DNA of 64,000 nucleotides from assembly GCA_031282625.1 (NCBI GenBank), contig JAITDI010000017.1, forward strand, positions 1 to 64,000. Direction: 5' to 3'. Origin of the DNA: Candidatus Endomicrobiellum meruensis (GTDB lineage Bacteria > Elusimicrobiota > Endomicrobiia > Endomicrobiales > Endomicrobiaceae). The notes under the pieces were generated by a model that saw nothing but the letters and a program-made list of their open reading frames with translations, was not told the DNA's origin and ran no database searches. Both the position numbers and the translations under genes were made by a program. Shown here piece after piece: positions 20,454 through 30,195 of this stretch. Numbering within the stretch: position 1 is the first letter of the stretch; every line of letters starts with the position of its first letter.

Positions 20454-21638
20454 TTACTGTTGTTTACCTGTAGTTTTTAACATTTCGCTTGTAGGCGGAT
20501 TGCTTATTTGAAAAGTATTTTCCTCGTCTTTATCTTTTAAAGCACCTCTTGTATATGTGCATCTTGGATTCCAAAGCAGCCAACTTCCTATTTTATTATC
20601 GTAGCAAGCCTGCATTTGCGCTCTTACTTCATTTTTGCCATATTTGTATCCTAGACTAAAATCTTGAAGCCATGGACGTAACTTCTCTTCTGGAATTCTT
20701 TTTAATGCTCCATCAATAGAGTTATAAACAACTTTATACGGTTCTTTGTTGGGATCTGCTATACCGTAAGTCCACTTCGCGTAATGCGAAGGATAAACCA
20801 TAGGGCTTACGTAATCAACCTGCTCTGTCATTTCTACTATTTTTTGCCCTATACCCATATCGTCGGTAGCTGTTGTTGTAAGTCCAAAAACGTCAATAGA
20901 TATTTTAGCTCCTTTCAAATTTAGACGTCTTTTTGCTTCTTTCAAAAAACCTATCAAAGCTTTTGAGGCTTCTGTTGCTGAGTGAGGTTTGCTATATCTG
21001 CAATTTTTTGTGTTGCCGTCTGAAGGGAATCTTATGTAATCAAATTGAATTTCATCAAAACCTATGTCAGCAGCTCTTTCTGCAATTTTTAAATTATAAT
21101 CCCAAGCATCTTTATTATAAGGATCAAGCCACGCTACTCCTTTTGTGTCTGTCCAAATAGTTCCATCAGGATTTTTGACTGCCAAAGAAGATATCTTTCT
21201 GGAAATGGTGTTATCTCTGAAAACCACTATTCTTGCTATAGTATAAATGCCCTTTTCTTTTAAAAGAAGAATATATTTTTCAAGGTCTGGAATTGCCACA
21301 ACGTAGGCTTTATTTGCCTCTACTTCTTTTATGCCTTTTATATAAACTTGTCCTTCATATTCTTTTATGTCTATAACTGCGGTATTTAATTCTGTAGTAG
21401 CAAAAAGTTCTAGCGCTAATTTTCTGTGTTTTTCCGAGCCGCTTACCCAAGCTGAAAGATGTATGCCTCTTATATATTTTGCTTTTTCAGATTTTGTGGA
21501 ATCTGATTTAACTGCTAGGGTTTGCTCCTCATACGGACTTTCTAATACAATAGTGGAACTTGAATTTGCATAAGACGACAAAAGAAAAATCAACGACAAT
21601 ACTGCAGACGGCAAGAAATTAAATTTGTGTGTTTTCAT
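20454..21638 (-). CDS. Secreted putative glycoside hydrolase (DUF4015/GHL13-like)
   Basis: Signal peptide; RGIHLSAWVSGS, NTAVIDIKEYEGQV, IGFDEIQFDYIRFPSDG, VDYVSPMVYPSHYA TIM-barrel motifs. Confidence 0.85.
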   Translation of the reverse strand: MKTHKFNFLPSAVLSLIFLLSSYANSSSTIVLESPYEEQTLAVKSDSTKSEKAKYIRGIHLSAWVSGSEKHRKLALELFATTELNTAVIDIKEYEGQVYIKGIKEVEANKAYVVAIPDLEKYILLLKEKGIYTIARIVVFRDNTISRKISSLAVKNPDGTIWTDTKGVAWLDPYNKDAWDYNLKIAERAADIGFDEIQFDYIRFPSDGNTKNCRYSKPHSATEASKALIGFLKEAKRRLNLKGAKISIDVFGLTTTATDDMGIGQKIVEMTEQVDYVSPMVYPSHYAKWTYGIADPNKEPYKVVYNSIDGALKRIPEEKLRPWLQDFSLGYKYGKNEVRAQMQACYDNKIGSWLLWNPRCTYTRGALKDKDEENTFQISNPPTSEMLKTTGKQQ

Positions 21639-21875
21639 AATTGGGTAATTATATTGAAATAGACGACTACTGTCAAATAAAAGTTAGAACGTATATAATT
21701 TTCAACAATCTTGTAGTTATAATATGCATACTTACAAAATTGATATTGATTACAAAGATATTGGAATTAATATCGGTTATAAATTTAAAATATAAAACTC
21801 TATGTATATGTGGTTCCCTTTTTTAAAATAAGCTTATTCTATAATATTGTTTATGGTAATGTAAGGAAAAATATA

Positions 21876-23297
21876 ATGATGTATAAAAAGTTTTTGCTAG
21901 TTTTGTGTTTTTTTATACCACAGTTTGCAAATAGTGAATTATTGACTTTAGATACTTATTTGCAAACTGTGGTTAGGGTTAATGATGAACTCAAAGCTCT
22001 TCAAGCAAATATAAATGAAATAAAGGGTAAAATAGCAGAATTGGAAAGAGCTTATTCCTATTATTTTGCTGCAGGAATAAATTATCTTAATGATCAAACA
22101 GGGCAAGAACTTTATCTGATAAATATAGATAAATTTAAAAACACAAGCTACACTTTGTCGCTAAATAAGCAGTTTAAAACAGGGACTAAATTATCTTTTG
22201 GCGCAGCTAGGTCTATTTGGGAGTTTGACGGCTCGCGTGAACTTCAAAATATAAAATACAATGAAAACCGACTATATCCATTTTTATCTTTAGAACAGTC
22301 ATTGTTAAAAGATTTTGGACAGGGGGCTATGGAAGCGGGGATAGCTAAAACAAGAGCGCAAGCTAAATCTGCGCTGTATCTTTTAGAATATAAAAAGCAA
22401 GGCTTGTTGTTTAACGCTAAAATGGTTTACTGGAAAATGTCTTATTTTCAAACAATTATTGAGTTTAAAAAAGCTTCGTTAAATAGAATGAAGAATATTC
22501 TTGAGTGGAATGAGAGAAGATATAAAAAAAATTTAATTGACGAGCTAGAATTGCTAGAGTCTCAAGCGTCTGTAAAAATGAAAGAGTTGAATTTAAGAAT
22601 GGCAAATGAAGATATGGATAAGACAAAGAGAGAATTTTCTCTTATATTGAATGCAAGCGATAAAAATGTTGAATACGAGCTAGAAAAAATTGAAGATCAG
22701 GTAAAAATATTTAGTTTAAAACCTCGTCTTGAGAAAAAAACTTCACGTTTTGATGTCCTTGCTGCTATGGAAAATGTCAAAAGTGTTTCATATGATCAAA
22801 TCTCTTTTTCAAAAGGTTCGGGCGCTGACTTAGTTTTTAGTGGGGCATTGTCGTTTAGTAAAATAAATAGAGATATTGGAGGATTCGTATCAAATTCAGA
22901 TATTTCAAATAAGGATGCTCCTACCTATCGCATAGGTTTAAAATATATTTTGCCTTTAGATTTTAATCTTAGAAAAAAAGTTCACGACGGATATGAAGCA
23001 GAAAAAATAGCAGCTGATAAGAATGCAGTATTTATCGCTGCAAAGGAAAATGACGATTGGATTAGTCTTAGCAAAACTTTTGATAATGCCCGCGGGAGAC
23101 TTGCAACTGCATATGAGATAAAAAATTTAAAGCAGCAAAAGGTTGCTAAAAATAAAAAATATTTAGCGCATGGAAGAAGTTCTACATATTTTGTTTTGCG
23201 CGACGAAGAAGATTTAGATGAAATAGAAGTTAATATTTTTCAATGTATTCTTGAAATTATTAGCGTATATGAGCAAGCTCAAATATTTTACGGATAA
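21876..23297 (+). CDS. TolC-family outer membrane efflux protein
   Basis: Signal peptide (MMYKKFLLVLCFFIPQFANS) and long coiled-coil OEP-like pattern; directly upstream of an RND pump gene. Confidence 0.75.
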   Translation: MMYKKFLLVLCFFIPQFANSELLTLDTYLQTVVRVNDELKALQANINEIKGKIAELERAYSYYFAAGINYLNDQTGQELYLINIDKFKNTSYTLSLNKQFKTGTKLSFGAARSIWEFDGSRELQNIKYNENRLYPFLSLEQSLLKDFGQGAMEAGIAKTRAQAKSALYLLEYKKQGLLFNAKMVYWKMSYFQTIIEFKKASLNRMKNILEWNERRYKKNLIDELELLESQASVKMKELNLRMANEDMDKTKREFSLILNASDKNVEYELEKIEDQVKIFSLKPRLEKKTSRFDVLAAMENVKSVSYDQISFSKGSGADLVFSGALSFSKINRDIGGFVSNSDISNKDAPTYRIGLKYILPLDFNLRKKVHDGYEAEKIAADKNAVFIAAKENDDWISLSKTFDNARGRLATAYEIKNLKQQKVAKNKKYLAHGRSSTYFVLRDEEDLDEIEVNIFQCILEIISVYEQAQIFYG

Positions 23298-23349
23298 TAT
23301 AATGGTTTAAAGTCGCAAACAATATATAAAATAATTCTCTTGGAAATTC

Positions 23350-26300
23350 ATGAAACTTACAAACCTTTCAATAAAAAGACCAACGCTTATTACATCTATC
23401 CTCGTAGGAATTATTCTTCTTGGTATTTTCTGTTACGAAGAGTTAAGTGTAAAATTATTTCCTGCTTATAATATATCTTATGTTATAGTTTATACGGTTT
23501 ATCCAGTCGCTGACATCAAGGAAATTGAAGACCTTGTAACAAAACCAATAGAAGATTTTTTAAACACTGTTGAGGGTTTGGACAAACTGGAATCTATCAG
23601 TCAAAATAATATTTCAGTTGTAATATGCAGTTTTAAATCTTCAAAAAATAGCAATGATGCAATAAATGAAGTGCGCAATAAAATATATTCTGTAATAAAT
23701 TTATTGCCCGGAGGCATAAAAGATCCGATAGTAATGAATGCTGACTTTTACAGCCATTCTCTTTTGGTTATGAATTTAAAGTCGGACATAATGGATATTC
23801 AAGAACTTCATAGTTTTGCGAATGATGTTGTTAAAATGGATTTAGAAAAAATTACAGGAATTGCTGAAGCTCAGATTATTGGCGGTACAAAAAGAGAAAT
23901 ACACGTTGTTGTAGATAGAAAAAAACTTGAAGAGAGCGGTCTTTTTTTAAGCGCTCTTGCCAAAAGAATTGAGTTGAATACTGTTAGGATTCCTGCAGGC
24001 AATCTTATCAGAAAGGGAAAAGAAATATATGTCATAACCTCAGGACAATTTGAGTCTTTAAAACAAATGGAAAGTTGTGTCATAAATTTCATAGCAAATG
24101 ACAGACCTGTTCTTTTAAAAGATGTCGCTTATATTGAAGATTCTTTCGCAGAAGAAACTTTAAAAGCAAGAGTTGATAGGAGAATTGAAAATACTGTTTC
24201 TTATACTCCGTCTGTGTTAATAAATGTGTTTGCTCAGCCTAATACTAATGATGTCGCTGTAGCGGATGTTATTTATAAGGGAGTAAAGGAGCTAAATGAA
24301 AAATATAAAAATTATAAAGGTTCTCCCTCTATTGAAATTATAGATGATTTTTCGGCTATTGTAAGAAAGAGTATTGGCGACGCTAGGAATAATATTTTTG
24401 AAGGAATATTCCTTACGATAATAACCGTTTATCTTTTTTTAGGTAATTGGCGGTCAACCTTTATTACTTCTCTGGCGTTGCCGAATAGTTTAATAGGTGC
24501 ATTTATCTTTATGTATATTTTTGGGTTTAGTTTAAATTTAATTACATTGATGGCGTTCTCTCTTGCAATAGGTCTTTTAATAGATGACGCTGTGGTTGTG
24601 AGAGAGAATATTTTTAGACATTATGATGGAGGAGAAAATAATATAGATTCGGCTATAAAAGGCACTAATGAAATGACACTTTCCGTAATTGCTACTACAC
24701 TCGTTGTTATAGCGGTATTTTTGCCGCTTTCTTTTATCAAAGGATTATACGGACAGTTTTATAAAGAATTTAGTTTAACTATAATTTTTATTCTGATAAT
24801 TTCAACTTTGGATGCTTTGACAATAGCTCCGATGCTTTCAGTTCATCTTGTTCCCGAACATAAAAAGCTTACAAAAGGCTACAAATTTATAAGATATTTT
24901 AGATACTTCACTGTATTTTGGTTTAATATTGTTTTTGACAGTGTTAAGAGTTTTTATAAGAAATTGATTTTGTTTATTTTAGAAAGAGATTTAATAAGGA
25001 TAAGATTTTGGCATAAGAATAATTTTGTCTTAAGTTGGAAATTGACTATATTGTTTATCGCTGTAATCATTTTTCTTATTACTATTTTTACCGCCTACAA
25101 AAAGCTTAATATTTCCCTTTTCCCAGAATTAGAAACTGGAGAATTCAGCATTTTTGTAACGGCTGATCCCGGAATTTCTCTGGAGCAAATGGATAGGTAT
25201 TCAAAAGAAGCCGAAACCTTGATTATGAATGATCCAAATGTGGAATTTGTTTATTCATTAGTTGGTTCTCTAAATAGATTTATTACTTTTCCCAATATTT
25301 CTGAAATAAGAGTTAAACTTTGTCATAGTTTACTCAAACGTATAAGCCGTAATAATTTAAGAACTCAAATTATCACTCGCAAAAAAAGAGATAAATTATC
25401 TAGCTCTACTATGTCGGTTAAAAATGATTTAAGGGATAAGTTAAATCAAAGATTTAAAGGATTACTTTCTTTTTACATTGTGCAAAATGTTAATAATCGA
25501 TCGGAAAGTAGCGATATAAGTATAGAATTGTCTGGGACTGATATTGACATATTGTATAATTTTTCCAAACATCTTATGGAAAAATTTGAACATATTCCTC
25601 ATTTTGTGGATATACATTCAAACTATCAGCCTAGTAAACCTGGAATTCAAATTCATCTTGATTTTGAGAGAATGAAAAATGTAGGAGCAAATTCGGTTAT
25701 GACCGGAGCAGAAGTTAGGGGTATGCTAACTGGAATTATGGCAGGTAAATATAAAGAAAGTGGAAAAGAATTTGACATAAAAGTAAAATTGAATGACAAA
25801 CAGAAAGATATTTTCCAAAATTTTAACGATATATATGTAAATAACTTGAATAATACTTTAATAAAACTTTCAGATATCTCTTATCTAAAAAAAGAGAAAA
25901 GCCCTGTCCAAATGTTTAGGATAGGAAGAGAAAGATATGTTAAGATAGAAGGCAGTATGGATAACTTGAATTCATTAAATGATATAAGGAAAGCTATATT
26001 AAATATTTTCAATGAAGAAAAAAATAATAAGAATAATCCAGTAGAATGGAAGAATATTAAATTGACAATAGGTGGTGATGTAAAAGATATGGATGATATG
26101 TTTGTGAGCGTGGGGATATCCACGCTTTTTTCTATTCTTTTCACTTTTATAGTCCTAGCAAGTCTATATGAATCTACGCTTGCTCCTTTGTTAATTATGA
26201 CACCTCTTCCTTTAGCAATAATAGGGGGTATTACTGCTTTGTTACTTTCTGGAAATTCTTTAAATATATTTGCTCTTATAGGCATGGTTATGTTACTTGG

Positions 26301-26674
26301 TGTTGCGTCTAAGAATTCAATAGTTTTGGTAAATTATATACAACAATTGCTAAGAAGCGGGAAAAATATGCGGGAAGCTATAATAGAAGCATGCGTCATA
26401 AGATTGAGACCCATTGTCATGACTTCTTTTGCTCTTGTAGCTGGAACTTTACCAATGGCTTTGGGACTTAGCGAAGTAGGAAAATTTAGGCAAAGTATGG
26501 GTATAGTTGTAATAGGCGGGATTTTGAGTTCCACAATCCTTAGTTTTGATAATTATTCCGGCAATGTTTGAATATTATGAAAATCTAAGACGCTTTTTGA
26601 GAAAGATTGCAGGAAGAACAGAAAAAAGACTAGTTGATTGTTCTGAAGAACAGCTTAAAGCAAAAAAACTATAG
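23350..26674 (+). CDS. RND (HAE1/AcrB-type) efflux permease, C-terminus frameshifted
   Basis: LSIKRPTLITSILVGIILLG, GLLIDDAVVVREN, LPLAIIGGITALLLSGNSLNIFALIGMVMLLGVASKNSIVLV. Track ORF ends at 26571, but a -1 shift near 26535-26542 restores LVLIIIPAMFEYYENLRRFLRKIAG... to TAG at 26674. Confidence 0.9.
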
Positions 26675-26721
26675 CGTTTAAAATTAGCTCAGATTGAAGA
26701 CTTTTGGTATAATAAGCCACT

Positions 26722-28308
26722 ATGAACACGAAGAGAGCTTTTTTTGTAGGAATGTTTTTGTTTTTAAGTCTAACTTCTTTTGGAGCTGAAAGCAGGTATA
26801 TAGTTTTTTTTGCTGAGACACCGGATATATCAAGTCTAGTAATAGACAAAATAGCTTTATCCAACCGCTTTTGTATGGTTGTCCCTCAGGATTCCAGAGC
26901 AGCAATCCCTGAAAGTTTAGAAGAGCTTATTTCAGTTGGCAAAATTGAGCTTGCACTTTCTCTTGACCCTGAGCCTATTTTGCCTATTCTTGCAGAAGTT
27001 TCAAACGCAAATTTTGAGAAAAAGTATAATAAAAATGGTATTTTTGAAAACTATATTTCAGATAATTTATCGTTATTTGTAAATAACAGCAACAAAGAAA
27101 ATTTTGGAATGTTTTTAAGTTCAGCAAAAATGTCCCATGAGCTTCTTTATTACTTTTCAGATTTGGGCTTGTCTTGGGTTAATGTTGATAATATAGAAGG
27201 GAATGTTTGCGGTGCATACTACGTTGACGGTATTGCCGTTTTTTCTTTATATAAAAGTTTTCCTTATAGTCAGCAAGAAATTATGAAATGGCTTGAGTCC
27301 AAGAGCGAAGAGATAGTTCCTGTTTTGCTTACAAAAAAACATTTGCAAAACGTTAAATTTATGGAATATGTAATAAGGCTTTTTGACAATAGCAAGTATA
27401 TAAAGCCTGCTACTCCTTTATATATTGCCAAGGTTAAAAACAATATGTTGCAGCAAAAAGATATATTTTTTGAAAAAGTTATTTTAAATCCTATTATTGA
27501 TGAAAAACTTCAATCAGCTGCCCAATCTCTTAGCAATTATGTAGATTCTTCTTCTTTTAGTGAAACAATATACTCAAATGCTCAAAACGAGCTTGTTTAT
27601 TTGTGCGGACAAGATGTATTAAAATTGGTGTCTTCGGATAGCATTTCCGGAAGGAGAATGTTTGATGCGGCGTACAATAATATTTACCGTCTTTTGGGAC
27701 TGCAAACAAAAGGCTTGCAGGATAGCAAAAATATTGATAAGCAGACAGCGACAAGTGTTAATATGCAAAATACAGCAAATGTTTCAAGCGGACAAACTTC
27801 GATTGAAATTATTTCCGGAGGAGTTTCAATATACAACGAAGGTTTGTTAAGACTTGTTCAGGTTGTGTCAAAAGACAACGTAATAAAAATAAACTTGTCT
27901 TTTAATGAGGCGGGTTGGAATAAAGAAGTTTCTTTCGTAGATTTTTATATAGACTTAAATGGTATCTCGGGAATGGGTGGTTCTTCTTTTATACATGGAG
28001 TAAGCGGATTTTTAGTTGCGGACTCAGGTTGGGAATATGCGTTGAGGATATATAAAGACAAAGCGATTTTGTATAAATATTCTGTTGACGGAGCATCAAT
28101 TATTTCTAACCTTGCCGTAAATGACAATTCAGTGTCTATACCAACCAAATATATTAGGGGAAATCCTGTGAAGTGGGGATTCCAAGCTATAGTTGTATCC
28201 GAAAATATGGGAAAAAAAACTATAGTTGATTTCTTAAACCAAACTTCCAAAAGCAAATACGAAATACTTTCCTTAAAACCCTTCCAAGCGCCTCTTGTAA
28301 GGCGTTAA
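26722..28308 (+). CDS. Secreted protein with decayed GH57/GH38-like N-terminus and C-terminal glucodextranase/DOMON-like module
   Basis: Signal peptide; C-terminal FVDFYIDLNGISGMGGSSFIHG...GWEYALRIYKD...RGNPVKWGFQAIVVSE resembles C-terminal modules of secreted GH57-type proteins. Confidence 0.5.
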   Translation: MNTKRAFFVGMFLFLSLTSFGAESRYIVFFAETPDISSLVIDKIALSNRFCMVVPQDSRAAIPESLEELISVGKIELALSLDPEPILPILAEVSNANFEKKYNKNGIFENYISDNLSLFVNNSNKENFGMFLSSAKMSHELLYYFSDLGLSWVNVDNIEGNVCGAYYVDGIAVFSLYKSFPYSQQEIMKWLESKSEEIVPVLLTKKHLQNVKFMEYVIRLFDNSKYIKPATPLYIAKVKNNMLQQKDIFFEKVILNPIIDEKLQSAAQSLSNYVDSSSFSETIYSNAQNELVYLCGQDVLKLVSSDSISGRRMFDAAYNNIYRLLGLQTKGLQDSKNIDKQTATSVNMQNTANVSSGQTSIEIISGGVSIYNEGLLRLVQVVSKDNVIKINLSFNEAGWNKEVSFVDFYIDLNGISGMGGSSFIHGVSGFLVADSGWEYALRIYKDKAILYKYSVDGASIISNLAVNDNSVSIPTKYIRGNPVKWGFQAIVVSENMGKKTIVDFLNQTSKSKYEILSLKPFQAPLVRR

Positions 28309-28590
28309 AAAAAGGCTCAGTTGGATTATGGGTAATAATTTCTTAGTGGACTTTGTCGCTGATCAAATGAAGGATCTCAACATATATAGGAGTAAAAAAG
28401 GTAAAATAAAGGAAGAAAAAAAAAGAGGGAAAGCATCTTTTTGACTTTTTGTAAAGATATGAGAGTGACAAATGCAATAGTATAACAAGTTTTATAAGAC
28501 GAGATACGAAAAAGCGTTAAATGGATTGAGAAGGGAAGTAACAAAAGAAACAGTTAGATGGAGAAGAGAAGATTGAGATACTACATTAAA

Positions 28591-28620
28591 TTGACACATT
28601 AATGTTAAAATTGATATAAA
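28591..28620 (+). promoter_or_regulatory. Sigma70-like promoter for coaD (possibly leaderless transcript)
   Basis: TTGACA - 18 nt - TATAAA; -10 ends 7 nt before the coaD ATG at 28628. Confidence 0.6.
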
Positions 28621-28627
28621 ATTCGTC

Positions 28628-29119
28628 ATGGACAGAAATTTTTCAGCGGTTTATCCTGGTAGTTTTGACCCTCCTACAAATGGACATTTAGATATTATAA
28701 CAAGAGCTTCTAATTTATTTCCAAATATAATAGTGGCTGTAACGGATAATGTTAATAAAAGACATACTTTTGCATTGCAAGAAAGAATTGACTTATTGCG
28801 AAAATCTACTAAATATTTTAAAAATGTTGAAGTTTTGTCTTTTTCAGGACTTTTAGCTGATTACCTTAAGAAGATAAATTCTTTTGTATTAATAAGAGGA
28901 TTGAGAGCTCTTTCAGATTTTGAATACGAATTCCAAATGGCTTTAATGAACAGAAAATTAAATAAAAAGATAGAAACCATATTTCTTACTCCAGATCAAT
29001 CTTATACGTTTCTTTCTTCAAGCATGGTAAAAGAAATAGCTATGCTTGGCGGAAGTGCGAAAACTTTTGTTCCTAAATGTGTTGAATTAGAATTAAAAAA
29101 GCGATTTAGAAATAGATAA
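28628..29119 (+). CDS. coaD: Phosphopantetheine adenylyltransferase
   Basis: AVYPGSFDPPTNGHLDII, RGLRALSDFEYEFQMALMNRKL, FLSSSMVKEIA. Confidence 0.95.
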   Translation: MDRNFSAVYPGSFDPPTNGHLDIITRASNLFPNIIVAVTDNVNKRHTFALQERIDLLRKSTKYFKNVEVLSFSGLLADYLKKINSFVLIRGLRALSDFEYEFQMALMNRKLNKKIETIFLTPDQSYTFLSSSMVKEIAMLGGSAKTFVPKCVELELKKRFRNR

Positions 29120-29127
29120 AGGCGAAT

Positions 29128-29538
29128 ATGCGAATTAATAAAATTGAAATAGCGGTAGCAATTGTAATTGTAGGTTTACTTGTTTTTCTTACTGCTTACA
29201 AATGTCTTAGTGTGTTAGAGCAATCTAAGAAAATTGCCACTAAAAAAGGACTCTCGTCATTAAGAAACGCGATTGCTGTGTATTACAGTGATAACAACGG
29301 AAGATATCCTGATAGCGAGATCTCTAAAGAGCTTGTGGAAAAAGGATATATAGAAAAGATTCCATATGTTTACATTCCTCATCATAAAAAATCAAATCAA
29401 ATAACAATAGATAATCTCAACAAAAATACAGATTCTGGCGGTTGGGCGTATAAAGTTGACGATACGCCTGATTCTAATGGTAGAACAAAGGGTCAAATTT
29501 GGATAAATTGTTCACACGACGATTGGAGTAAATTATAG
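29128..29538 (+). CDS. Pseudopilin-like protein (type II secretion/type IV pilus fold)
   Basis: N-terminal IEIAVAIVIVGLLVFLTA helix, LRNAIAVYYSDNNGRYPDS, GGWAYKVDD... pseudopilin pattern. Confidence 0.7.
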   Translation: MRINKIEIAVAIVIVGLLVFLTAYKCLSVLEQSKKIATKKGLSSLRNAIAVYYSDNNGRYPDSEISKELVEKGYIEKIPYVYIPHHKKSNQITIDNLNKNTDSGGWAYKVDDTPDSNGRTKGQIWINCSHDDWSKL

Positions 29539-29540
29539 CA

Positions 29541-30194
29541 ATGGCTCTTCTTAAAATTTTGTTTGTTTTTTATATAGGCTTTAAAATCGGAAATACAATT
29601 TATAAAAGTTTTTACATAAGGCTTATTTGTGCTGTTTCTTTAGCTTTTCTTTTCTATAAATTTTCTTTTTCGCTACAGTTTTTGATGTTCTCTTTTTTTA
29701 CAGTTATTTTGATTTTAGTTTCAGTTGAGGATTATTTTCATAAACTGATTCCTGCAATAGCTCCGCCTATTTTATTTGGCATTGGATTGTTGTTTAGCTT
29801 TTTTAACCCTATTTTTTTAGACAAAAGTTATTTTTTCAAGTTGTTTAATTCCATTTTGGGCGCTCTTGCTGGAGGCAGTATTTTATTTTTAATTAGCATG
29901 TTAGGCGAATTTCTTTATAAAAAAGAAGTTATGGGCGGAGGCGATGTGAAGCTGATGCTAGGTGTGGGAGCTTTTGTTGGTGCGGAACGGGTTTTACTAT
30001 CAATTTTTATTGCTTCGTTTTTAGCAAGCATAGCCGGTCTTATTCTTATTTTATTTAAAAAGAAATCAAAAGAAATGTATATTCCGTTTGGACCTTTTTT
30101 ATCATTGGCATCTTTTGCCGTTGTACTCATTCCTAAACCAATTCAATTGCTTAATATGATCTTTGCGTGGGAAGCTAAAATTTTAGGAGTCTAA
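29541..30194 (+). CDS. Prepilin peptidase (A24), lacking the N-terminal methyltransferase CxxC domain
   Basis: VEDYFHKLIP and MGGGDVKLM (GxGD aspartyl motif), multiple TMs, 217 aa. Confidence 0.8.
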   Translation: MALLKILFVFYIGFKIGNTIYKSFYIRLICAVSLAFLFYKFSFSLQFLMFSFFTVILILVSVEDYFHKLIPAIAPPILFGIGLLFSFFNPIFLDKSYFFKLFNSILGALAGGSILFLISMLGEFLYKKEVMGGGDVKLMLGVGAFVGAERVLLSIFIASFLASIAGLILILFKKKSKEMYIPFGPFLSLASFAVVLIPKPIQLLNMIFAWEAKILGV

Positions 30195-30195
30195 A

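Noticed and set aside
21641-21826. + strand ORF of 61 aa
   Set aside because: AT-rich intergenic region upstream of the TolC-like gene; no RBS or homology pattern.
25881-26285. 134-aa minus strand ORF
   Set aside because: Antisense to conserved RND transporter sequence.
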